A program made the translations under genes and the position numbers. Positions 20,831 to 37,595 of a DNA stretch of 64,000 nucleotides are shown one piece after another. This DNA comes from Leptospira barantonii (GTDB lineage: Bacteria; Spirochaetota; Leptospiria; Leptospirales; Leptospiraceae): positions 1-64,000 of the forward strand of contig NZ_NPDS01000004.1 in the NCBI RefSeq assembly GCF_002811925.1, in the 5' to 3' direction. The notes below the pieces were generated by a model. That model did not search any database. It saw only the letters and a program-made list of their open reading frames with translations, and was not told the DNA's origin. The stretch's first letter is position 1. Every line of letters begins with the position of its first letter.

Positions 20831-21357
20831 ATCATTCTTTTGAAAAACAAAACCCGCACGGAGGAAATCCGATTCGGGTTTTATTCGTTTGTCTCGGAAA
20901 CATCTGTCGTTCTCCCGCAGCAGAGGGCGCGTTCTTGGATTTGATTCAAAGACGTAACTTAGAATCTTCCTTTTACGTGGATTCCTGCGGTACGTCACGC
21001 TATCATATCGGAGAATTGCCCGATCCGAGAACGAGACAAGCCGCGAGAAAAAAAGGAATCGAACTCGTTCACAAAGCGAGACAGTTTCGAAAGGAAGATT
21101 TTCGAGAGTTCGATTACATTCTCACCATGGACAAATCGAATCAAAAGGACGTTTTGTATCTTACGTCCGCGGACGAAGAAAAAAAGAAAGTTCAACTGTT
21201 TCGTTTTTTTCAAAAGGATTCCAAAAAAGATTCCGAAGTTCCCGATCCGTATTACGGAACCTTGAAGGACTTCGACGAAGTGCAAAATATTGTGTCGGAT
21301 ACCGCAGAAGACTTTCTGGAATTTCTCCTCTCTAGAAAACTGGATTTAAAAGCTTAA
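20806..21357 (+). CDS. Low-molecular-weight protein tyrosine phosphatase
   Basis: Dephosphorylates phosphotyrosine (or arsenate-like substrates) through a cysteine intermediate. The P-loop is VCLGNICRSP with nucleophile Cys29 and Arg35 (C-x5-R), and the general-acid aspartate is in VPDPYYG. Length is 183 residues with a 20-residue N-terminal extension before the fold. The start is uncertain: the strong GGAGGA at 20860-20865 lies just before an ATT codon at 20872 that begins the conserved fold, whereas ATG 20806 overlaps the preceding SDR gene. It is probably co-transcribed with that SDR gene. Confidence 0.88.
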   Translation: MVEDHSEINHSFEKQNPHGGNPIRVLFVCLGNICRSPAAEGAFLDLIQRRNLESSFYVDSCGTSRYHIGELPDPRTRQAARKKGIELVHKARQFRKEDFREFDYILTMDKSNQKDVLYLTSADEEKKKVQLFRFFQKDSKKDSEVPDPYYGTLKDFDEVQNIVSDTAEDFLEFLLSRKLDLKA

Positions 21358-21380
21358 ATACAGGAGGAATTTCCTCACAC

Positions 21381-22658
21381 ATGAGCGAATCCAAGAAAAA
21401 GAAAGTAGTCATCATCGGCGCCGGTTTCGGCGGTTTGCAAGCCGTTAAAAAACTTTCCGAGAACGCCGATCTCGAGATCACGGTCATCGATAAAAAGAAT
21501 CATCACCTCTTTCAACCCCTACTCTATCAAGTTGCAACCGCGGTTTTGAGTCCCGCGGACATCGCGATTCCCACCCGTTCTTTGGTCGGGGAAAGTAAGA
21601 ATGTAACCGTGGTTTTGGGCGAGGCGACTAAAATCGACCCGGCGACTAAAACGGTCTATTATCAAAACACTTCAACAAATTATGATTATCTAATATTGTC
21701 AGCCGGTGCAAAATCCAGTTATTTCGGAAACGATCACTGGGAAAAACATACGATCGGTCTGAAAAATCTCAAGGACGCCCTGAAAATTCGTCATAAACTT
21801 CTGATTTCCTTTGAAAAAGCGGAATTGTCCGGAGATCCGGAAGTCGTTAAATCGCTGTTAAACTACGTAATCATAGGCGGAGGACCGACCGGAGTGGAAC
21901 TCGCGGGTTCCATCGCGGAACTTTCGCATCAGATCATCCGAGACGAGTTTCATACCATCGATCCCGCGTTGTCCAAGATCACTTTGATCGAGGCTTCTCC
22001 CCGTTTACTCATGACCTTTGACGCGTCTTTGGGAGAATTCACCAAAAAACGTCTGGAGAGTAGGGGAGTGGAAGTTCTTGTCGGAACTCGCGTGATCGAC
22101 ATCAACGAACACGGGGTTCAGCTGGAAGGAAAAACGATTCCCACTCAAACCGTGATCTGGGCGGCGGGTGTTCAGGCGAATACGATCGCAAGCACGTTAG
22201 GCGCCACCTTGGACCGTTCCGGAAGAGTGATGGTGGACGAATTCTGCAATATAGAGGGTCATCCCGAACTTTTTGTGATCGGAGATATCGCCAATTATTC
22301 GAAAGGATTGGAACGTCCTTTGCCCGGAGTTTCTCCCGTTGCGATGCAACAAGGAAGATATGTCGCGGCCTCGATTCAAAACGATCTCAAGGGCAAAAAA
22401 AGAAAACCGTTTCATTATATCGACAAGGGCGCGATGGCTACGATCGGAAGAACGGACGCGGTCGCTCAAGTGGGCGTGCTCAAGATGAAAGGTCTTTTCG
22501 GTTGGCTTGCTTGGCTTTTTGTCCACTTGTTCTATCAGGTGGGATTTAAGAATAAGGTTACGATTTTAATCACATGGGTTTGGTCGTATATCGCGTTCCG
22601 TGCGGAAGCGAGAGTGATTCAAGACGAGGTCAGCGCAAACGACAACGGATCGGCCTAA
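21381..22658 (+). CDS. ndh: Type II NADH dehydrogenase (NDH-2)
   Basis: Single-subunit, non-proton-pumping NADH:quinone oxidoreductase of 425 residues. It has two Rossmann motifs: FAD-binding VVIIGAGFGGLQAVKKL (about 9-25) and NADH-binding IIGGGPTGVELAGSI (about 165-179). HHLFQPLLYQVAT is characteristic of NDH-2. The C-terminal part includes LFGWLAWLFVHLFYQVGF, an amphipathic membrane anchor. A strong AGGAGG lies twelve bases before the ATG. It feeds electrons to the quinone pool at the inner face of the cytoplasmic membrane. Confidence 0.93.
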   Translation: MSESKKKKVVIIGAGFGGLQAVKKLSENADLEITVIDKKNHHLFQPLLYQVATAVLSPADIAIPTRSLVGESKNVTVVLGEATKIDPATKTVYYQNTSTNYDYLILSAGAKSSYFGNDHWEKHTIGLKNLKDALKIRHKLLISFEKAELSGDPEVVKSLLNYVIIGGGPTGVELAGSIAELSHQIIRDEFHTIDPALSKITLIEASPRLLMTFDASLGEFTKKRLESRGVEVLVGTRVIDINEHGVQLEGKTIPTQTVIWAAGVQANTIASTLGATLDRSGRVMVDEFCNIEGHPELFVIGDIANYSKGLERPLPGVSPVAMQQGRYVAASIQNDLKGKKRKPFHYIDKGAMATIGRTDAVAQVGVLKMKGLFGWLAWLFVHLFYQVGFKNKVTILITWVWSYIAFRAEARVIQDEVSANDNGSA

Positions 22659-22664
22659 CTTACT

Positions 22665-22826
22665 TTAGACGATCAGTTTTAGTTCGGTTTCTTTTGCGAT
22701 TTTGGAGAAGATTTTATCTTCCGTGATTAAGGATCCGTTTAATTCGAGCGCGCTCACGGTCCGATAAACGTCACGCGTTCGTAGCAAAGCCGCTCTGACG
22801 CGCGTAAAAAAATTCTTGAATACTTC
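22665..22826 (-). pseudogene. Possible C-terminal remnant of a PIN-domain (VapC-like) gene
   Basis: On the minus strand between ndh and an SDR gene there is an open frame of about 53 codons ending with TAA at 22665-22667. It reads VSALELNGSLITEDKIFSKIA near its end, which resembles the last strand and helix of PIN-domain nucleases (ALE..G..LIT.DK.F). The catalytic N-terminal acidic residues are absent because the frame runs back into the divergently transcribed SDR gene, and no start codon is present. The family match is by eye only. Confidence 0.35.
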
Positions 22827-22841
22827 CTTCTTGCGGGAAGA

Positions 22842-23657
<816 letters not shown>

Positions 23658-23666
23658 AAGGGAAGC

Positions 23667-24089
23667 ATGGAAACGAGAAGTGTTGTAAAGGAATTTCAGT
23701 TCGACTATCCTTTGATGAGAGTTTGGAACGCGGTCACCGTGAACGAAGAATTGATTCACTGGCTCGCGGATAAGGTAACCGGTCGTCCGAAAGAAGGCGC
23801 TAACTTTGCCTGGACTTGGAGACTCGGAATGGAAGGCGATCTCACAACCAACGGTATTTATAAAAAGATAATACCGTTAAAAGAATTGATACTGCTTTGG
23901 CAGGATCATCCCGCAGGCGATATCGAATTGAAACTGGAATTTCATTCTTTGAGTGAGAATTCTTCCAAGTTGGTCGTAACGAATTCCGGTTATCCCCTAG
24001 GCGATAAGTACGACGTTTGGATCGAAGCGGCCTCCGAAGGATGGGATGAAGAAGGAAAACATTTGAGAGAGTATCTCAAAAAATCTTGA
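23667..24089 (+). CDS. SRPBCC/AHSA1-domain protein
   Basis: A 140-residue protein with the START-like AHSA1 fold. It opens with VVKEFQFDYPLMRVWNAVTVNEELIHWLADKV, the usual first strand and two helices of the family (about 6-37), and the tail EGWDEEGKHLREYLKK is the long C-terminal helix lining the ligand cavity. Members bind hydrophobic ligands or activate Hsp90-like chaperones; no ligand can be inferred. AGAAGGGA provides a good ribosome site. It follows the SDR gene by ten bases. Confidence 0.85.
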   Translation: METRSVVKEFQFDYPLMRVWNAVTVNEELIHWLADKVTGRPKEGANFAWTWRLGMEGDLTTNGIYKKIIPLKELILLWQDHPAGDIELKLEFHSLSENSSKLVVTNSGYPLGDKYDVWIEAASEGWDEEGKHLREYLKKS

Positions 24090-24136
24090 ACGTGCAAGGC
24101 CTCTAAAAAAAATGGTAAAAGGAACCTATAGGAACG

Positions 24137-24517
<381 letters not shown>

Positions 24518-24552
24518 TTTCATTTGACAGCTACCCGCTTCTCAAAGAATCT

Positions 24553-24578
24553 GAGCCGGTGTCTTTACCGGCTCTTTT
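24553..24578 (+). terminator. Rho-independent terminator
   Basis: GAGCCGGT, loop GTCTTT, ACCGGCTC, then TTTT: a perfect eight-base GC-rich stem with a T run, 36 bases after the preceding stop codon. Confidence 0.85.
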
Positions 24579-24608
24579 CATATTAACTTCTTCGACCGGG
24601 AGAATCTC

Positions 24609-25676
<1,068 letters not shown>

Positions 25677-25777
25677 ATTTCACGGAGCCGTTCGATTCTC
25701 GGCTTCGGAATTTCTTGACTTTTGAATTCGGCTCTTTAACGTTTGTGGGAAGTTTTCAAAACTTACAAGGAATAATC

Positions 25778-27097
<1,320 letters not shown>

Positions 27098-27154
27098 TCC
27101 TGCAAATTTTCCAGTGTCTCGCCGATTCAGCTAAGCTGAAGAGCGATAGATCGA

Positions 27155-27182
27155 AAGCGGAAGGTTGCCTTCCGCTTTTTTG
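27155..27182 (+). terminator. Rho-independent terminator
   Basis: AAGCGGAAGG, loop TTG, CCTTCCGCTT, then a T run: a perfect ten-base stem placed 58 bases after the MORN lipoprotein gene. Confidence 0.9.
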
Positions 27183-27225
27183 TTTTCCGGTATGAATGCT
27201 TTTCGAAATTCTCCGATAATATCGT

Positions 27226-27846
27226 ATGAGCATTGAAAATTCTCCGCGATCCTTTTGGAAACGCGACCTTACGATTTTTATTCCCACCGCGATTTTGTTT
27301 TTTATCATCGGTTATCTTCTGAGAAACTGCGGCCCCGGTTCGGACATCGGGAGAACCGCGAAGGTCACGTATAGCGGATCTTTTACACAAGGTATTCTCG
27401 TTTCTATGGATCGTAAATTTGTAAAGATCACCGATCCGGATCAGGAGATCCCCACGGAGTTGGTGGAGAAGATAGAATTCTTAGCCGAAGAAAAACCTTC
27501 GGACTCGGCCGAACTTTCCGCAAACGATAAACTTTTTGTGGGCACGTATCAACTTACCGTCGGTCCGCACAAGGGCACTCTCCAGTTTTTCGGAGGGAAG
27601 AACGGAAGACTTTATGGAATTCTAAAGTTCTCCAATTGGGGAAAAGGAAAAGCCGAATCGCTCGGAGGAATTTTTACGAAAGGAAATCAGATTCAATTCG
27701 TTCGTTCCTGCGTCGGCGTGAAATGTTCCGAGATCGGTAGCAACGTCCCATTCTCCCAAAAATATTCGGGCGTTTTGGAAGGACGTTCGATCAGCGGAAC
27801 GTATCGAGGCAACAATAGCTCGGGCAATTGGGACGCGAAACGTTAA
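27226..27846 (+). CDS. Membrane-anchored hypothetical protein
   Basis: A 206-residue protein with a single N-terminal hydrophobic helix (about 14-33, [19 protein letters not shown]) and an outward domain. The middle part ([25 protein letters not shown]) looks like a small beta-barrel of the SHR/Sm-like type, and the C-terminal half is rich in glycine and beta strands ([19 protein letters not shown]), reminiscent of lipocalin-like repeats. I recognise no named family. It is convergent to the higBA pair. Confidence 0.7.
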   Translation: MSIENSPRSFWKRDLTIFIPTAILFFIIGYLLRNCGPGSDIGRTAKVTYSGSFTQGILVSMDRKFVKITDPDQEIPTELVEKIEFLAEEKPSDSAELSANDKLFVGTYQLTVGPHKGTLQFFGGKNGRLYGILKFSNWGKGKAESLGGIFTKGNQIQFVRSCVGVKCSEIGSNVPFSQKYSGVLEGRSISGTYRGNNSSGNWDAKR

Positions 27847-27873
27847 GTTAGGTCGGAACCTCGGCGCGAAAAG

Positions 27874-28170
27874 TCAGGCTACGGAATGTTTTTTGATCTT
27901 GGAAAGTTGATTTTGAATTTTTCTTTCCGCCTGCATAAGATCGTAGTCGTTTTGCAAACCTAACCAGAACTTGGGGGGAAGATCGAAATACTTTCCCAAC
28001 TTGAGCGCGTATGTCGCGGATACGCTTCTTTTCCCGTGAATGATTTCGCTGATGCGGGATTGCGGAATTCCGGTATCCTTATACAATTGATACGCGCTTA
28101 AGCCCAGCGGTTTGAGAAATTCTTCGTTGAGAATGTCGCCCGGGTGAGGGTTTTTAATCCATTTTTTCAT
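27874..28170 (-). CDS. higA: HigA-type antitoxin, XRE family
   Basis: A 98-residue helix-turn-helix antitoxin of the HigA/VapI group. It begins with HPGDILNEEFLKPLGLSAYQL, the N-terminal hallmark of HigA, and the recognition helix lies in TGIPQSRISEIIHGKRSVSATYALKLGKYF. It neutralises the HigB mRNA interferase encoded 35 bases upstream on the same strand and should repress the pair by binding the palindrome at 28498-28514. Toxin-before-antitoxin order is the rule for this family. Confidence 0.93.
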   Translation of the reverse strand: MKKWIKNPHPGDILNEEFLKPLGLSAYQLYKDTGIPQSRISEIIHGKRSVSATYALKLGKYFDLPPKFWLGLQNDYDLMQAERKIQNQLSKIKKHSVA

Positions 28171-28205
28171 GTTCTTTCTTGATGACGTTTTGTGTTTTCA
28201 GGGTT

Positions 28206-28487
28206 TCAGTGATAATCCACGATTTCCACGTCATGCTCTCCTTGCTCATTCCAACGAAAACAAATACGCCATTGATCGTTGATTCGAATGCTATATTGAC
28301 CCTTTCTGTCTCCGGAGAGAATCTCGAGTTTATTTCCCGGCGGAGATTTTAGATTTTCCACGCTCGAAGAGTTGTGGATCATCCTCAGTTTTCTAAGAGC
28401 GATTTCCGAAATCTGATTCGGGATCGATCTCACGAACAAACCTTCCCAGATTTTTGCGGTATCCTTGTTTTTAAAACTTTGGATCAA
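28206..28487 (-). CDS. higB: HigB-type toxin (RelE superfamily mRNA interferase)
   Basis: Ribosome-dependent mRNA endonuclease, 93 residues from TTG 28487. It has [16 protein letters not shown] at the start, [31 protein letters not shown] in the core (catalytic basic residues and the conserved WRI/CFRW block) and VEIVDYH at the end, which matches HigB of this subgroup over its whole length. An ATG at 28523 is in frame but lies on the -35 box of the promoter read here, so it cannot begin the protein made from that promoter. The usual family length is also about 92. Confidence 0.9.
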   Translation of the reverse strand: MIQSFKNKDTAKIWEGLFVRSIPNQISEIALRKLRMIHNSSSVENLKSPPGNKLEILSGDRKGQYSIRINDQWRICFRWNEQGEHDVEIVDYH

Positions 28488-28494
28488 CGAATTA

Positions 28495-28523
28495 ATGCTT
28501 ACACAATTTGTAAGTATTGTCAA
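28495..28523 (-). promoter_or_regulatory. higBA promoter with HigA operator
   Basis: On the minus strand TTGACA (28523-28518) is followed, 16-17 bases on, by a TAAGCAT-like -10. Between them lies the palindrome CTTACA-CAATT-TGTAAG (28498-28514), which would block RNA polymerase when bound by HigA. Transcription would start around 28490, only a few bases before the TTG start of higB. Confidence 0.65.
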
Positions 28524-28591
28524 TGGAGAAAAGGGAGAATGTAGAAAAAACCTAAATCTACAAGCGCTCGGAGCGTTTCTCTTTTCGAAGA

Positions 28592-29620
<1,029 letters not shown>

Positions 29621-29644
29621 ACGCGAGTTTGCCGGACGATTCGA

Positions 29645-30475
29645 ATGATCCGCAAAGAATTTTTATCGATTCTCTCGAGCCTGGAGCTCGGACGCAGGAC
29701 CCGTTCTTTAAAGGAAAAGACCGGAAGCGCGGAAAGTCCCAAACGGGGAAGAGGCCTCGACTTTAAGGACGTTCGTCTTTACAGTTTTGGAGACGATACT
29801 CGTCTCATCGATTGGAATGTAACCTCCCGATTCGGAGAACTTTACGTTCGAGAATTTTACGAAGAGAAAGAAAGACAGGCCATTCTGTTTTACGATATAT
29901 CCTCTTCGATGGAATGGGGTTCCGGAGAATTTTCGCGGGCCGAAAATGCGTTTCAAGTTCTCGCGCTTATTTCGCTTCTTTATGTTCAAAAAGGGAATCG
30001 TGCAAAGATCGTTCTTTATTGCGACAAGGTCGAATGGGAAACCGATTTTCTAAAATCAAGAGACGAACTACTTCCCGTTTTAAAAAAGATTTCCGTGCGA
30101 GATCTCGTGTCGCGTCCTTCAAATCCTCTTTTGCCGTTTCAATATCTAAAAAACCGAGTTCATAGACACGCGGAAGTATTTTTGTTAAGCGACTTCATCG
30201 GAATCCGGAATCTAAAAAAATATTCCGGTTTGAAAAAACATTATTCACTGCACGCGATTCGATTCAGGGATCCTCTTGAAATCGATCCTCCGAAATCTAT
30301 GTTGTCCTTTTTTTATACCCGTGACCCCGAGGAAAAAGCCGGAGGGCTTTTGGGTAAAAGTTTTTCTCCGGAATTCGAACTCAGATCCTTACGGTCCTTT
30401 TTTCAGTCCTCTCTTTTGGATCTGACCGAACAGGATTTGAAATCCAAGGGCCTGATCCGGTATTTTTCAAAATGA
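29645..30475 (+). CDS. DUF58-domain protein
   Basis: A 276-residue cytosolic protein with the DUF58 signature: [42 protein letters not shown] (about 35-75), followed by a VWA-like half with [15 protein letters not shown] (the DISSS is the metal-site DxSxS). These proteins are linked to MoxR and are thought to be its client or partner. It starts 24 bases after moxR and ends with a four-base overlap with the next gene. Confidence 0.9.
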   Translation: MIRKEFLSILSSLELGRRTRSLKEKTGSAESPKRGRGLDFKDVRLYSFGDDTRLIDWNVTSRFGELYVREFYEEKERQAILFYDISSSMEWGSGEFSRAENAFQVLALISLLYVQKGNRAKIVLYCDKVEWETDFLKSRDELLPVLKKISVRDLVSRPSNPLLPFQYLKNRVHRHAEVFLLSDFIGIRNLKKYSGLKKHYSLHAIRFRDPLEIDPPKSMLSFFYTRDPEEKAGGLLGKSFSPEFELRSLRSFFQSSLLDLTEQDLKSKGLIRYFSK

Positions 30476-31359
30476 AAAAGAGAATTCATATTTTATTGTA
30501 TTCTTGGATTCTAATATTCTACGCTGGGTTCGGGCTCGTCGCGGATCTGAACGCCGGAACGGTCGAATCGATTTCGCCGCAGAAGGCTTTGATCGGAGAA
30601 AAAATCCGTTACGAACTCAAATGGACCGGAGCCGATGTGAAGGACGTTCAGTTTCCCGAAGTAGGATTTCATTTTTCGGAAAACGCACCGGATCTTCCCT
30701 GGTTCGAGGTTTTATATTCCGAAAAAAAGGAGAATTCGCTTACGGTCGACTTCGCATATTACGTTACGGGGGAATATTGGATTCCCGTTTCCTGGACCGA
30801 CTCGAACGGTAAAAAAGAATTTTCCAAAGAGAAAGTGCTCGTGGATTCTTCGATTCCGGATTCGGATACCGGGCCGGCCGATATCATTCCTCCTATGACT
30901 TTTTCGGGTTCTTATTTGGGAAGACTTCTCGTATTTCTGATCCTCGGCGGTTTGTTGATTGCCTTCGGGATCTACGCGTATCGGATTTATTCTTCCGAAA
31001 ATTCTCCGTTAGACGCCATCATTCAGGCCGAGCCGACCTTGGAACGAATCGAAGTTTTTGAGATTCGATTGAATGAACTTTTAAAAAAAGAACCGATTCC
31101 CGCGCGGGACTTCGCTCGTTTGTTGTCCGGTTATATCCGCGAAAAATCCGCGAATCTTTCGGGAAGAAAAACTTCTGCTTTCACGGAAGTCGAATTGTTC
31201 CGTTTTTTATACGATCAGTTTCCGTTCGAGGAAAAGGAGCTTCAATCCTGGCGGAAATTTCTTACTGAAAAAAAATTCAGACCGGGAGAGGCGTTTCTTA
31301 CTAAGGAAGATGCAGAGGATAAATTCTCGCATTGGAAAGGGATCTGGGATAAAAAATGA
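30472..31359 (+). CDS. Bat-operon membrane protein (DUF4381-like)
   Basis: A 295-residue membrane protein. An N-terminal signal anchor (about 5-29) is followed by a small beta-sandwich domain of about 100 residues and a second membrane helix (about 153-172, [22 protein letters not shown]). The C-terminal cytosolic tail is helical and acidic. Such proteins sit between the DUF58 and VWA genes of MoxR-Bat loci and are probably structural partners. Neighbour overlaps of four bases on both sides (ATGA) show tight coupling. No catalytic motif is seen. Confidence 0.82.
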   Translation: MKKRIHILLYSWILIFYAGFGLVADLNAGTVESISPQKALIGEKIRYELKWTGADVKDVQFPEVGFHFSENAPDLPWFEVLYSEKKENSLTVDFAYYVTGEYWIPVSWTDSNGKKEFSKEKVLVDSSIPDSDTGPADIIPPMTFSGSYLGRLLVFLILGGLLIAFGIYAYRIYSSENSPLDAIIQAEPTLERIEVFEIRLNELLKKEPIPARDFARLLSGYIREKSANLSGRKTSAFTEVELFRFLYDQFPFEEKELQSWRKFLTEKKFRPGEAFLTKEDAEDKFSHWKGIWDKK

Positions 31360-32294
31360 ATTTCGAATATCCTTACGCTCTTTTTCTGCTGGCTCCGGTT
31401 TGGATCTGGGCTCTCATATATTATAAAAACAAAATGTATTTACGAAGAATGGAAGTCCGCCTCCCCGGTAGAAGGGAAGGGGTCCTTTCTAAGTTCGAAA
31501 ATCTCGGAATCTTTCTTCCGTTGTTACGTCCGATCGCGATCAGTTTGATCGTTGTCGCGCTCGCGGGTCCGGGTAAAAAAACCACATTCCTTCCCGATGA
31601 AAAAGAAGGAATCGATATCATGATCGCATTGGACGTTTCCGGTTCCATGTCGAGAAGCAGGGATTTTCTTCCGGAAACAAGGCTGGGTGTTTCGAAAAAA
31701 CTTCTTCGCAGATTTATCGAAAAAAGAAAGAACGATCGGCTCGGTCTTGTCGTGTTTGCGGGCGCGGCTTATCTGCAGGCTCCGTTGACGGGGGATCGAG
31801 AATCTCTCAACGAAATTTTGGGAACGATTGAAGAAGAAACCGTGGAGGAACAAGGAACCGCGATCGGCGACGCGATCATTCTTTCCACATATCGATTGAG
31901 AACTTCTCAAGCGAGATCCAGGTTGATCGTTCTCATCACCGATGGAGTTTCCAATACGGGTAAGATCGATCCGGTGACGGCGACCGATCTCGCGGAACAT
32001 ATTGGCGCGAAGATTTATTCGATCGGAATCGGAAAGGAAGACAGTTCTTACGAGATCAATTTCGAAATTCTTCAAGAGCTTTCCGCAAATACGGGAGGTC
32101 AATTCTTTCGCGCCGAAGATCCGGAAGAGATGAGGGCCGTACTTGCGTCGATCGACACTCTTGAAAAAGATCCTTTGCAGGCTCCTCCCAAGGAAGTCCG
32201 CGAAACGGAATACGAGATCTGGCTCTACAGAGCGCTCGCGGTTCTGCTGTTGGATCTGATGTTACGTTCTTTCTTTTTCAGGTATTACGTATGA
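31356..32294 (+). CDS. batA: BatA, VWA-domain membrane protein
   Basis: A 312-residue protein with two N-terminal membrane helices (about 8-22 and 50-68), a von Willebrand A domain (about 85-280) and a C-terminal anchor (about 290-308). The metal-ion-dependent adhesion site is intact: [11 protein letters not shown] (DxSxS), the threonine in QGTAIGDAI and the aspartate in ITDGVSNTG. Bat proteins in Leptospira and Bacteroides have been linked to aerotolerance or stress, although deletion in L. biflexa had little effect on oxygen tolerance. Four-base overlaps join it to both neighbours. Confidence 0.92.
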   Translation: MNFEYPYALFLLAPVWIWALIYYKNKMYLRRMEVRLPGRREGVLSKFENLGIFLPLLRPIAISLIVVALAGPGKKTTFLPDEKEGIDIMIALDVSGSMSRSRDFLPETRLGVSKKLLRRFIEKRKNDRLGLVVFAGAAYLQAPLTGDRESLNEILGTIEEETVEEQGTAIGDAIILSTYRLRTSQARSRLIVLITDGVSNTGKIDPVTATDLAEHIGAKIYSIGIGKEDSSYEINFEILQELSANTGGQFFRAEDPEEMRAVLASIDTLEKDPLQAPPKEVRETEYEIWLYRALAVLLLDLMLRSFFFRYYV

Positions 32295-33334
32295 ACTACG
32301 AATTTTCCTCGTATCTGAAAAGCGTATTCCTCGCCGTGACGGTCGTCTGGATAATATATTCCATTCTTAGAATATTCGTAGTTTATAAAATAAAGGAATG
32401 GAGAATCTTTTATCCCGGTCTCGAACGGGTTTCTTCCTTTCCGAATACGCGCCTCGTTTTGGCGAGAGTTCTTCTGATCTTTGCGGTTTTGACCTGCGTG
32501 TTCTTTTCCGGTTTGAAAACCGATTATAAGGACGAAAAAAGGGAGGAATCTTTCAAGGGAGTCGATATACTCTTTCTTGTGGACGTAAGTCTTTCCATGC
32601 AAGCAATCGACAGTCAGCCCAATCGATTGGCGAGGTTTAAGGAAATTCTATTGCGTATGCTTCCCGGGTTTTCCGGGAATCGATTCGGTATGATCGTGTT
32701 CGCCGCCAGTCCGTTTTTATACTGTCCGATGACCTCCGACATCTCCGCGTTTTCGGATTACGTTCGCGGTTTGGACGTGGACATGGTGGGAGATCGGGGC
32801 ACGGATTTGAATAAGGCTTTTTTAAAAGCGGACGAATTGCTCAAGTCTGAAAAGATTTTTCGGAATCGGATTCTGATTTTGGTTACGGACGGGGAGGATC
32901 AAAACGATCCGGAGCCGATTTCGTTTCCCGCGAATTTTCAAGTATGGGCCGCGGGAACACCGGAAGGCGGACCGATCGCATACAACGACGAGGATTCGGG
33001 GCTCAGCGGATTTCTTTTGAAGGACGGAACTCTTACGCCTAACTTCAATTCGCCGGGGATCATACACTCCAAAATGAATCATAACTTCTTAAGAAATCTT
33101 GCAAGTAAGAACGACGGATCTTTTTATACCTTGGACGGAAATCCTCCCGATCCGGAAACGCTTAAAAAGGAGATTCTTACTTTGGAAGAGAACTTGTATT
33201 CGAGAAAGAAGGATCTGAAACGCGCCGAAGGTTCCGGAAAATTTCTGTTCGTAGCAGTTCTTCTTCTTTTGGCGGATTGGATTTTCGTGGAATACTTTCT
33301 GTTTTCAAAAAAGAAATCGGGAACGGCCGCATGA
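32291..33334 (+). CDS. batB: BatB, VWA-domain membrane protein
   Basis: A 347-residue paralogue of BatA. Membrane helices lie at about 10-30 and 55-73, the VWA domain at about 90-290, and a C-terminal helix at about 315-335. The metal site is present: [10 protein letters not shown] (DxSxS), RGTDLNKA and [10 protein letters not shown]. It is likely to assemble with BatA and with the TPR protein BatC in the cytoplasmic membrane, with VWA domains in the periplasm. It overlaps batA and batC by four bases each. Confidence 0.92.
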   Translation: MNYEFSSYLKSVFLAVTVVWIIYSILRIFVVYKIKEWRIFYPGLERVSSFPNTRLVLARVLLIFAVLTCVFFSGLKTDYKDEKREESFKGVDILFLVDVSLSMQAIDSQPNRLARFKEILLRMLPGFSGNRFGMIVFAASPFLYCPMTSDISAFSDYVRGLDVDMVGDRGTDLNKAFLKADELLKSEKIFRNRILILVTDGEDQNDPEPISFPANFQVWAAGTPEGGPIAYNDEDSGLSGFLLKDGTLTPNFNSPGIIHSKMNHNFLRNLASKNDGSFYTLDGNPPDPETLKKEILTLEENLYSRKKDLKRAEGSGKFLFVAVLLLLADWIFVEYFLFSKKKSGTAA

Positions 33335-34053
33335 AACGAATTCGTACATTGAAATATTCGACTCTTCTAATGTTCCTGTGTTTCTGTTTTGCGGGTTCCG
33401 CCCACGCAGTAGAGTTGGATCCGGGAGGAAACCGGGTCGGCGAGGGTCTCGAACACTACAATCAGGGAGAATATTCGGAATCCTTGAAAATGTATCAGGA
33501 AGCCGAGTCCTATTTTCCGGAGGATTCAAGACTGGAATTCAATCGGGGTTCCGTAGAGTTTAGATCGGGTAACGTCGATAAGGCGATTCGACATTTTGAA
33601 AAATCGGCAAATTCTCCCTCGTCCTCTCCCGAGGTTCAATGGAAATCCAGATTCAATCTGGGAAACAGTTATATGCGTATGGGAGACCGTAAAAAAGCCG
33701 CGGAAGAATATATCAAAGCCCTAAAACTCAATCCGAATCTTACCGAAGCGAGAAAAAATCTGGAGTATCTGAGAAGAACACCTCCGCCTAATTCGGGTTC
33801 GGCGAACTCCGGTTCTCAAAATCAACCCAAGAATTCGAAAAATTCTCAGCCGCAAAACAATTCTCCGCAGAGCGGGAGCGGAACGTTTTCGGGGAACGGA
33901 GATTCTCAAGAAAAGAATAGTAAAGAACACGGTTCTCAGAACCCAAGAGATCGTCTAACCGATGAGGAAACAAAAAGGATCATGGATTCCCTGGATCTGA
34001 ACAAGGTGCGCAGAAAAAGTAGAAAGAGCCGGGACAGAGAGGTTTTTTGGTGA
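33331..34053 (+). CDS. batC: BatC, exported TPR protein
   Basis: A 240-residue periplasmic protein from ATG 33331. The signal peptide ends near GSAHAVE (about residue 25). Two to three tetratricopeptide repeats follow (about 35-145), for example [19 protein letters not shown] and [20 protein letters not shown]. The C-terminal part is a low-complexity region rich in Asn, Gln, Ser and Pro with a charged tail. It is expected to bridge BatA and BatB. A longer open frame starts at 33277 inside batB, but ATG 33331 overlaps the batB stop as ATGA, as at the other joints. Confidence 0.88.
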   Translation: MKRIRTLKYSTLLMFLCFCFAGSAHAVELDPGGNRVGEGLEHYNQGEYSESLKMYQEAESYFPEDSRLEFNRGSVEFRSGNVDKAIRHFEKSANSPSSSPEVQWKSRFNLGNSYMRMGDRKKAAEEYIKALKLNPNLTEARKNLEYLRRTPPPNSGSANSGSQNQPKNSKNSQPQNNSPQSGSGTFSGNGDSQEKNSKEHGSQNPRDRLTDEETKRIMDSLDLNKVRRKSRKSRDREVFW

Positions 34054-35707
34054 AGCACATTTTGGTTTTATCCTTTTTGGTTTGTACGTTTCCGATTTTT
34101 GCCGAGGAAACAAAATTCTACGTTACGCGAAACATGTTTCATCTCGGAGAAGAATCGTATGCGGTTTTCGAGATGGACATCGGAGCCAAATTCTCCATTC
34201 CTCAAAATTCCGTTTCCAACGGGGACGTAACCGTTTTTTACGCGGGTTCGGAAGAGAACACCACGATCATCAACTTTCAAGTTTTTAGAAAACGTCTTTT
34301 AAAATTCAGAATCAAGGCGATACGACAAGGAGTGTTTTCGCTTCCTCCGGTCAGCATAGAAGTGAACGGAAAAAAATTCGTTCCCGGTCCTTTGCAGATT
34401 CAGGTTCTTGCAAGATCACAAACCGCGAAGAGTAGGGGAGGTTCCTTCTTCGATCGATTCTTTCAGTTTGAAGGAGAGGATCTTCCCGAAACCGCGGACT
34501 TAAAAGTGATCTTTCAAACGAGTAAGAAGGAAGCTTGGATCGGCGAACCCATCATCGGTTACTTTACGTTGTATTACAGGGACGTTCGTAAACCGTACTT
34601 CGATCGAAATCCCGCGGACTCGATTCAGTTTCCGTATTTTAGAAGCGAGATTCTTACGGGAGTCGCCGTGAAAATTCCCGATCAGGTTTTATACGAAGGA
34701 AACATCTACGATATCGCAGTGTATAACAAGGAAATTTATTCTTTAATACCGCTTCGCGCGGGAGAATATCATCTCGGTAAAACTACGTTTTCACTCGAAG
34801 GTCAACTTCAATCCTACTTTAACGCGAAAACGATTTCCACAACTCCGAATAAGATTCAGGTAAAGGAACTTCCTAAATTCGCGGGAAACTTCAGCGGCGC
34901 GGTCGGAAAGTTTAAGGCGAGGGCCAGAATCAAAAACGATCCGAGTTCGATCGAAGCGGACGATACCTTGTATGTGAGCGTGACGATAGAGGGGGAAGGA
35001 AATCTTTCTTCGGTGAAGGAACCGCTTCCGGTTTGTGCCGATGAAAAGAATTGTTCCTCCGGAATCACGTTGTATGACACTGCGAGGACTTGGAAATTCA
35101 CGGAACTGGAGAACTCGGGTTACGGTTTTTATTCCACCGCAAGATTCGAATACGGATTTCGAATGCGTTCGATCGGAGTTTGGAAGGATGAAAGACGGGA
35201 CTTCGTTTTTTTCGATCCCGACGCGGGAAGTTATAAGACCGTTTCGTTTGAAATTCCATCCGTAAACGTTCTACCTCCGACTCGAAACAAAAAACGTTCT
35301 CAGGAAAATAATTCGATCCGTCCGATTTCGGAAGAATGGAATATTCAAGTTTTATTGATTTCATCGGCGGGTTTGTTGTTCTTCTTTGTGGGGATTCTTA
35401 CTTGGTTGCGTTTGAGAAAACCGGACGCCGAACTCGGCGCGATCTTATCGATTCCGATCCTATTTCCGATCTGGGGAATTCTCATTTTAAAAGAACTTGA
35501 CCTGCGAGTGGGAACCAAAAGAGGCTTGGTATTAAGGCAGTCCCTGCTTGCAAAAGGGGTTTCCGAAGCCGACGTTTCCTTTTTGGTGCAAGTCTCCAAG
35601 GGAGAATCCGGTTTTGCGGAACTTGCTGTTCGGTTAAATTTTCAAGATCGAAAACATCTGATCAATGCGGCAAACCGCCTTTTGAAAAATAGAAAAGAGG
35701 AAGATCT

Positions 35708-35711
<4 letters not shown>
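34050..35711 (+). CDS. batD: BatD-type oxygen-tolerance protein
   Basis: A 553-residue exported protein of the BatD family. The signal peptide ends near FPIFAEE (about residue 19). Several immunoglobulin-like beta domains follow (about 20-420), with [27 protein letters not shown] typical of BatD. One membrane helix lies at about 433-450 ([20 protein letters not shown]), and the cytosolic C-terminus is helical. I take GTG 34050, which overlaps the batC stop as GTGA with AGAGAGG seven bases upstream; TTG 34047 is one codon earlier. Confidence 0.9.
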
Positions 35712-37537
<1,826 letters not shown>

Positions 37538-37595
37538 AAACCGGAAAAAAGACTTGGAATTCCGAAGTTGGTCCGATACATATACTGTGCGTTTT

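Noticed and set aside
28487..28523. ATG start of higB at 28523
   Set aside because: It lies on the -35 box of the visible promoter and upstream of the expected transcript start; the family length also argues for TTG 28487.
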